DNA of 64,000 nt from Rheinheimera sp. A13L (lineage in GTDB: Bacteria; Pseudomonadota; Gammaproteobacteria; Enterobacterales; Alteromonadaceae): assembly GCF_000217935.1 (NCBI RefSeq), contig NZ_AFHI01000072.1:87466-151465 (forward strand), in the 5' to 3' direction. The notes beneath the pieces are model-generated. The model was not told the origin of the DNA. It saw only the letters and a list, made by a program, of their open reading frames with translations, and made no database searches. A program made the translations under genes and the position numbers. This document shows, one piece after another, positions 33,936-43,200 of this stretch (the stretch's first letter is position 1; each line of letters begins with the position of its first letter).

Positions 33936-34150
33936 GATCTGAAACGCGCCGCATCCAGTATGGCGAATAAATGGGCAATACCGCCGATAATTAAAGGAAT
34001 AATTAACCACCACAAAGCATAACCCACTACTGTGATGACGAAAAACAGTATGGCGGCCAATAAACGGCCTTGTAGCAGTTGGCCTAAACCAGGGATAAAC
34101 AAACTACATAACGCGGCCAATACATTGCCGCCTGATCCTTGTCCTGACAT
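33932..34150 (-). CDS. Small TM2-like membrane protein
   Basis: 72 residues with three hydrophobic stretches: AALCSLFIPGLGQLLQGRLLAAI, FFVITVVGYALWWLIIPLIIG and a short end region AHLFAILDAARF. The FIPGLGQLLQGR pattern is typical of small TM2-type proteins of unknown function. N-terminal Gly/Ser-rich residues lack a signal peptide. It is convergent with the binding-protein gene, overlapping it by four bases. Confidence 0.7.
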   Translation of the reverse strand: MSGQGSGGNVLAALCSLFIPGLGQLLQGRLLAAILFFVITVVGYALWWLIIPLIIGGIAHLFAILDAARFRS

Positions 34151-34234
34151 TAATTTTTACTCCAACTCGTTTTAACTTCAGCCTAACATAACAAAGCTGG
34201 CGGGGGGCTGGCAGACTTTTTTGTGACAAAACAT

Positions 34235-34262
34235 AACAAAGGCGGCCAGAGCCGCCTTTGTT
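34235..34262 (-). terminator. Strong hairpin terminator after the giant surface-protein gene
   Basis: A perfect 12-bp inverted repeat, AACAAAGGCGGC and GCCGCCTTTGTT, with a four-base loop, 17 bases past the giant gene stop. The GC-rich stem ends in TTTGTTATG on the minus strand. It probably ends the whole cluster transcript; it can also form on the plus strand. Confidence 0.8.
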
Positions 34263-34278
34263 CGTCAATAATCCGGTG

Positions 34279-37200
34279 CTAGAAACGAGTTCTCAGACTG
34301 ACCAACCAGCTATTGACGTCGTTTGGTTTCAGGCTGAATTGCTGAAAGCCCACACCCAGCGTCCATTTTTCTGTCAGTTGATAATTCAGCTGAACCCCAA
34401 GCACCAGGTCGACACCATCACTGTCTGAGCGGATGACTGAATCATCCATCCGGCTTTCAATATCGGACTTCCAGAACATCAGTCCAAGTGGTACCTCCAC
34501 AGCCCACTGCTCGTTTTGCCATAAGGTAAAACGGCCACCCACAGTAAAACCATCCACCAGAACCGGAGTTACAGCCTTCACCAGTTCGTGGTACTGCTGT
34601 GGTGTCAGACTTTCGGCTGAGATTTGACTACTGGCTTCGCCTAAATCCAGATACCCCAGCTCCAGTGCAAAAACCGGATGCAGCTGATACCCCAGATTGA
34701 CACCAAAAGAGCCATCACTGTCATCAAAACCAGTAATGGTTCCATTGGGTAATTCCTCCACTAAACGGCTTTGTTTTTGATCGGCTTTACTATGCCCAAT
34801 CGAGCCTTGCAGATACCAATCCGCACTCTGACTAAAAGGACTGAACGACAATAACGCCACTGCTGCCAAACCCAGCACTGAACGGCGACGTAACACCACA
34901 GCTCCTGCCAATACCATCACCATCCACCACGCCATACTACCTCCGCTTGATTTGTTATCTACGACCACATCCTGATAAGCACGCACAGTCACACTAACCT
35001 GAGCCGACGCTTGACCACCAAAACCATCCGTTATTGTGTAGCTGATGGTATCTACCCCATCAAATCCGGCTTTTGGTGTATAACGCAGGCGCTGATCTGC
35101 TTCGATACTGACTGACCCTTGTTCAGCACTGGCGCTGCTGACCATCAATGTATTGCCATCTTCGTCGCTATCATTGGCCAATACCGCAATCAGCAACACA
35201 GTTTTATCGTCGGTAGAGGCTGTGTCATTCACCGCCACAGGGGCTACGTTCCCTACCACGCTGACCACCAGTTCACTGCTGGCTGTGCCCCCTTTACCGT
35301 CCGTGATGCTGTAGATCACTATATCTGTACCTATAAAGTCAGGATTTGGCATGTAGTTGAGTTGCTGGTCATCCAGAATAGTCACGGTACCAAAGCTGCC
35401 AACTGCCTGATTCACAGTTAAAGTATCTCCGTCGGGATCTGTATCATTGGCCAGAACATTCACCTCCACCGCTGTATCCAGTCGGGTCGAAGCCTGGTCA
35501 GCTACAGCAACGGGCAGGTTATTCCCATTAAGTTCCACTGCGACACCACCAGGGTCCACAATGGCGCTGTTGGCAATACCGTCTGCATCATTTGGACCAC
35601 CATCTTCGACTGTGACCTGCACACACCAATGACCTTCGGTTAAACCTTGGGTCCAGACTGCATCACCAGGTGGTGGACAGAAACCTCGTTCGCCTTGTGT
35701 ACTGGCAACTGAGTTACGCTCATTACTGACAAAGTCTACCCAGCCTGTCGCATCGTTGAATTTGCGGTAAACTGCATTGGCTGGCACTGGTAAACGTTGT
35801 GGTATAACCAGACTGTAGCTTTGTCCCTGTTCAGGTAAACCATAAGCGATAAAGTCAAAGATACCGCCAATATTTACAGCTACCTCATCTTCTTCGATAG
35901 CATCTTGTGCTATCTGCAAACCACCAGCATCAGTTTCAGCAGCTATAGTGCCTAAACGTAAACACACACCAGGGTCACCTTCGGCCACAAACTCAGTCTG
36001 ACCCAACAACTCGGTTGGCATCACGTTACATTCGTTGATCGCATCCAGATAATCCGGAATACCATCACCGTCTGAGTCAGCAAAACCTTCCTGATCATCT
36101 GGGATTAAATCACCGTCTGAGTCTTGCGAGCCTAAAACTGGCAGACTGGGCCTGACCACGATAAAGACTCTGTTGGTGGCAGATAAATTAGGTGTGCCAT
36201 TATCTGTTGCTGTGTAGCTGACCTGATACAAACCTGGCCCTTGCTCAGCCGGATCAAAACTCAGCTGGGTTTGATCTGTAGTCACATTGTCCAGACGACC
36301 AAAGTTCCATTCGCCGCTTACCTGATCTTGCTGGTTGGCGTCGGTTACCGTAGCTGTCACTGTCACCAGACCGTCATTTTCCCCAACAGTCAGCCGACTT
36401 TCGCTATTCTGCTGCACAGTTAAAGACACAACAGGGGCGATATTGGCTTCTGTCACCACAATACGACTAGTGCGCTGACTGCCTCTGTTTACGCTGGCAT
36501 CCAGGCTAATCACAATATCTTCCGTGCCTTCGCTCTGACCATCTTCCAGCACAGTAAAGCGAATATTGGTACTCAAACCTGAGCTGATTTCAGCCACACC
36601 TGATACCAAGGTATGATCGTTGCCGTTTGCACTGCCGCTGACGGTATAAGGCACTAACACAGGATACACAGGAGATGGACCATTGAGTATCACCTCAACC
36701 ACCACGTCACTGCCCTCTGTCACCAGTTGATCTTTGCTTAACGAGATCAGCGGATTGACACTGATTTTTTGTGCTTTGGTGGCTGTATTGCCTGCAGCAT
36801 CAGTGGCTTGCCAGTAGACTATATGCTCACCAGGTGCGAAGAACAGACTGCCGTTGATTAAGGACACCCGCAGACGACGACCATTACGATCCACAGCTGT
36901 AGCTGTGCCAATAGGCACCCGGGTAAACAAAGCTGTCGCATTCACTTCAATATCAGCAGGCACTGTAATGACCGGCAAGTCTGAAGCTACACCACCTTCA
37001 ATTATCAGGTTCACATCTGCGTTATCGCGTCCACCATTGCCGTCTGTCACGGTGTAACGCAGAGTGACAGGCCCAACATAACGATCCGGAGCTGTCAGGG
37101 TTAAACCGTTTTCGTTAAAGGTTACAGTCCCCACAGTGGTTGAGGCACCATCAATAGTCAATGTATCGCCATCTACATCTGTATCATTGGCCAGTACATT

Positions 37201-40200
37201 CAACAGATATTGATTGTTGTCTGTACGCTGCAGATTATAACTATCGTCCTGCACCACAGGATCATCATTCACTGCGGTTACTGTCAGAGTAATAGTAGCC
37301 ACGGCTGAAGTTAAATCTGCATCTTTGGCGACAAAAGCAATACTGTCTGTGCCATTAAAGTCTTGTTCCGGTGTGTACACCAATACAGTACCTTGCAGCG
37401 TTGCAGTACCATGCTCAGGCTGAGTCACAATCTCAAAGGTCAGTGGGTCCTGATCAGGATCCTGCGCTGTTAAGGTCAGGCTCAGAGGTGTATCTTCTTC
37501 GGTAGTCGCGGATCTGTCAGCCACAACAGGTGCATCGTTTACATTAGTCACTGTCAGCGTAAAGGCTGGCAGTGCTGCACTCAATTCACCATCGGATACA
37601 GAAATCACAATACCAGCCGTAACTCCTACATCAGCATTGGCAGGAGTACCAGTTAAGGCTCCCGTCGCTGTATTAAAGGCTGCCCATGCCGGTTTGTTGG
37701 CAATGCTAAAGGTTAAGGTTGTATCAGGGTCCACATCCGCAGCCGTTGGTACGAAGCTGTACGCTGCACCCTGAGCCACTGTAATCGCAGGTGTTCCGCT
37801 TATTGTCGGTGCATCGTTTACATTAGTCACTGTCAGCGTAAAGGCTGGCAGTGCTGCACTGAGTTCACCATCTGAGACTGAGATCACAATGCCAGCAGTT
37901 GCACCCACATCGGCATTGCCCGGAGTACCAGTTAAGGCTCCTGTCGCCGTATTAAAGCTGGCCCATGTTGGTTTATTCGCGATGCTAAAGGTCAGGGTGG
38001 TGCCTGGGTCTACATCAGCAGCTGTTGGCACAAAACTATAAGTCGCCCCCTGAGCTATTGAAACTGCAGGCGTTCCAGTGATAGTTGGTGCATCATTGAC
38101 GTTGGTCACTGTCAACGTAAAGGCTGGCAGTGCTGCACTCAATTCACCGTCTGAGACTGAAATCACAATACCAGCAGTTGCACCCACATCGGCATTGCCC
38201 GGAGTACCAGTCAAGGCTCCTGTCGCCGTATTAAAGCTGGCCCATGTTGGTTTATTCGCGATGCTAAAGGTCAGGGTGGTGCCTGGGTCTACATCAGCAG
38301 CTGTTGGCACAAAGCTGTAGGCTGCGCCCTGAGCTATTGTAACCGCAGGAGCTCCACTGATAGTTGGTGCATCATTGATATTAGCCACAGTGACGTTAAA
38401 GCTTTGATCTGCAAATAAAGCTGCAGCATCCGTTACTCTTAATGTCACGGTATGTACACCCACATCTGCATTGCCCGGAGTACCTGACAATACACCAGTG
38501 TCCGTATTAAAATTCAGCCATACAGGTTTGTTCACCACAGAGCGGGTTAAAGTATCCCCCACGTCTACATCTGTCGCTGTAAAGCTGTAGCTGTAAGGCG
38601 AACCTTGAGTGGCTGAGGTGACTGGTGTTGAAGTGACAACCGGAGCATCATTGACATTCACCACTGTAATAGCAAAAGCCGGTAAGGAGGCAGTGGCTAA
38701 GCCATCGCTGACACTGATCACTATGCCCGAAGTTATACCTACATGCTCATTGGTTGGTGTTCCGGTCAGCGCACCAGTGGCGGTATTAAAGCTTGCCCAC
38801 ACTGGTTTATTGCTGATGCTGAAGGTGAAGGTGGTACCTGCATCTGTATCTGTAGCCACAGGGGTAAAGCTGTACAAGCTGTCTTCATTGACTGAAGTTG
38901 CAGGGCTGCCGGAAATCACCGGAGTCGCGTTGTAAAGTTTCACTACAGTTGCTGTGGCAGCAGCGCCAGCATTACCCACTGTATCCGTCAGAATAACACT
39001 AAGCTGTAATGTTCCTTCAGCCAGACCAGTTACGTTAATAGATCCAATCTGCTGATTGGCCGCTGTGACCACACCGGTGTTGGTGACTGAATTAGTACCG
39101 TCACTCACCACGTAAGTGTATGTAGAGCCTACTTCGGCACCAGCAAATACAAAACTCATAGCGGCCTGATTTGCAGCGTCAATACGGTTTTGCTGGATCA
39201 CCACGCTATAGCCTGAAGGAGGCAATAAATCGATGGTTAATTCATTAGTGGAAGCGTCAGTTCCCACATTGCCTTGGGTATCTGTGGCAGTCACCACTAC
39301 GTCATAAACACCATGAGGCAGGGCTGCAATCTGATTATCTGCTAAGTTCCAGCCTCCGGTACCGTTATTGGTTGGTGTATAGGTTTGACCATTCACCACC
39401 AGACTTAAAGTGGCTGTGGTATCGTCCACAGTACCAGCCAAAGCAGGAGTTGAGTCTGCAGTAGCCAGTGCTGTCACTGTCACGACAGGAGCAACAGAAT
39501 CCTGAGTCACAGTCACCACATCCACAGCAGCAGATACATTGGCCGCTTTGTCTTTGGCAATAACAACAAAGTTATTTGCTGTGTTTTGTGTAAGAGGTGC
39601 CGTCAATGACCAACTGCCGGCAGTGACAACACCCACCTCTGCGCTGGCAAGCACTGTGCTGTTATCTGCCACCCCATCATTATCGGCGTCTGCAAACAAT
39701 TCTACTCTGACACCATCTTCAGTATGAGTACCGCTGATCAGTTGACTGAGGGTATTCACAGCCAGAGCCGCAGCAGGACTGGTAACAGCCGGAGCAACAG
39801 GAGCAATGGAATCTTCAGTAATAGTAGGAACATCCACAGCAGCCGAGACATTACCAGCCGCATCTTCAGCTATGACTACATAGTTGTGTGCAGAGTCTGC
39901 CACTAAAGGTTGTACCAAACTCCAGTTACCATCGGCATCGACCACAGCACTGACCAAAACTCCACCGTCTGCTGTGCCGTCATTGCCTGTATCTGTATAC
40001 AAGTTAATGGTCAGGCCAATTTCAGCATGAGTACCTTTAATCTGGTAATTAGCAGCATTCACAAACACGGCCTGAGCCGGATCTGTCACTACAGTCAAAG
40101 TCGGAGCAGTCGTATCCACTTTAGCTGCGCTGTTATTAATGCCACCGAAGCTTAAAGTTGCATCGTTATTGCCTGCATCTTTTATCGTGGCGCCATTGAG

Positions 40201-43200
40201 TAAGGACAATGCATTGCTGGCTATTGCCACACCGGAAGCTGCAGTATTTTCACCCGCCTGTACTGTATAGCTGAAGGTTAAAACCCCAGCTGCATTACTG
40301 GTTAACAAGGCCTGACGGGTCACGCCCCCTATATCAACAGCCAGGCTATAGTCAGAATTAGCCCCTGATAACACCAAAGCCTCATTAAAGGTCAGGCTAA
40401 AGCTCACAGTGTCTCCGGCTTTGTAGTTGCCATTGGCAATAGCCACTGAGCTAATGGTGGGTACGTTGGCATCTTTATTCACTGTCGCGGTAACAGCCGG
40501 ATTGTTGCTGTTCCCCGCAGCATCCGTCAGCGTCAGACTGGCCGTTAAAAGACCATCATTTAATCCACTGACATTGAGCCCTGTCACTTGTTGTCCGGCA
40601 GAGACTACCGCAAAGGTATTAGTCACTGCTGTGCCACCATTACTGCTGCTGATGCTGTAGTTTGCTGTTGCACCCACCTCAGCACCCGCCAAAGTAAAGC
40701 TCAGTGCCGCCTGATTTACGCTGGTGACAGACCCCTGATCAAAAGCCACGCCGCCAATGGCTGGTGGTGTTTTGTCCAGAGTGATCGCCAATGGATCAGA
40801 AGCAACACTGACATTACCTGCCAGATCTGTGGCGGTCAGGGTAATGTTATGAAGCCCTTCGCTGGTCACAGCTGCAGTAGTCAGACTCCAGCTCCCCCCT
40901 GCAGCCGTTGCTGTACCCAGTGCATTGTTCACACTGGAGTTCAGGCTGACAGTACTGCCATCTTCTGCAGTGCCGTTAAACACCAGGCTGGTGGCGTTGG
41001 TCAGATTATCGCTGTTACTGCTGCCAGTATCCGAAGCCGCAGCTAAATCTGGCGCTGCAGGCTTGACTGGCGCTGTGGTATCTATAGTGACAGACAAGGC
41101 TGCGGACGGCGCTAAGGCCTGGTTTCCTGCAGTATCAGTAGCTGTTGCTGTAATACTGTAAGTGCCGTCAGTCAGGGCTGAACCACCAGCCACTGTCAGG
41201 CTCCAGGCGCCACCACCATTGGCTACCACAGTGCCCAAAGAGGTTGCACCAGCAAACACTTCGACAGTGCTGTTTGGCTCTGCCGTTCCGGTAAAGGTTG
41301 GAGTAGTTACATTGGTAATATTATCTGTACTGCTGCTGCCACTATCAGACCCAGCGGCCAGATCCGGCACCGAAGGCGCATTGGGAGCTTCTGTATCTAT
41401 AGCGTAATTGTTGGAGTTGGTTGTACCTGTACCCGTATTACCTGCCGCATCCGCTACACCTGTATTGTTCAGCGTAATCACATTGGTCGCAGCAGTAGTA
41501 CTGGCCGATGGTGTGAAAGTTGCTGTCCAGGTGATGCCACCATCTATGCTACTGACTGCAGTTAAAGTGCCGTTGGCTATCGTCAAATCTGCATTGGTAA
41601 AACCAGAAACAGCTTCACTAAAGGTGAAGGTCACCAAAGAGGTTTCACCTATCCTCAGTGCAGTATCAGCCAGCACTATAGAAGCTGTTGGGCGTACTGT
41701 ATCTATCGCATAGTTATTAGAGTTCGTTGTGCCCGCACCTGCATTACCTGCTGTATCTGCTACACCTGTATTGTTCAGGGTAATGACGTTGGTTGCATTG
41801 GTCACACCAGCTGTGGGTGTGAAAGTGGCAGTCCAGGTAACGCCACCATCGCTACTGCTGACTGCGGTCAAAGTGCCGTTGGCTATGGTTAAATCTGCGT
41901 TATTAAAACCAGTGACAGCTTCACTAAAGGTGAAAGTCACCAGCGAAGTTTCGCCTGCACTTAATGCGTTATCCGCCACTACTATAGAAGCAGTTGGACG
42001 CACACCATCTATGGCGTAGTTGTTGGAGTTGGTGGTGCCAGTCCCTGCGTTACCTGCGGCATCGGCCACACCTGTGTTATCCAGCGTAATCACATTGGTT
42101 GCAGCAGTAATACTGGCTGTTGGTGTGAAAGTGGCCGTCCAGGTAATACCACCATCGCCGCTGCTGACTGCAGTTAAAGTACCGTTGGCTATGGTCAAAT
42201 CTGCATTCGTAAAACCTGCCACTGCTTCACTAAAGGTGAAAGTCACCAGAGAGGTTTCACCTATTGCCAATGCGGTGTCAGTCACTACTATGCTGGCTGT
42301 TGGACGCGCCGTATCTATCGCATAATTATTGGAATTTGTGGTGCCTGTACCCGCATTACCTGCTGCATCCGCTACACCTGTATTGTTCAGCGTAATCACA
42401 TTGGTCGCAGCAGTAGTACTGGCTGCTGGTGTGAAAGTTGCCGTCCAGGTGATGCCACCATCACCGCTGCTGACAGCACTTAAAGTACCGTTGGCTATCG
42501 TCAAATCTGCATTGGTGAAACCTGTCACAGCTTCATTAAAAGTAAAAGTAACCAGCGAAGTTTCACCTATCCGCAGAGCTGTATCAGCCAGCACTATAGA
42601 AGCTGTTGGGCGTACTGTATCTATCGCATAGTTATTAGAGTTCGTTGTACCAGTACCTGCATTACCTGCTGTATCTGCCACTCCCGTATTATTTAAAGTA
42701 ATCAGGTTGGTCGCATCCGTCACACTGGCTGTAGGTGTTAAAGTGGCGGTCCAGGTAATGCCGCCATCAGCGCTGCTGACTGCGGTTAAAGTGCCGTTGG
42801 CTATGGTTAAATCGTCGTTATTAAAACCAGTCACAGCTTCACTAAAGGTGATAGTCACCAGCGAAGTTTCACCAACCGTCAATGAATTATCCGCTACTAC
42901 TATAGAAGCAGTTGGGCGTACAGAATCTATCGCATAGTTATTGGAGTTGGTGGTACCAGTTCCTGCATTCCCTGCGGCATCGGCAACCCCTGTGTTATCC
43001 AGCGTAATCACATTGGTCGCAACAGTAATACTGGCTGTTGGTGTGAAAGTGGCCGTCCAGGTGATGCCACCGTCAGCACTGCTGACTGCGGTTAAAGTAC
43101 CGTTGGCTATGGTCAAATCTGCATTAGTAAAACCAGTAACGGCTTCACTAAAGGTGAAAGTCACCAGCGAAGTTTCGCCTATACCTAAAGCGCTGTCCGC

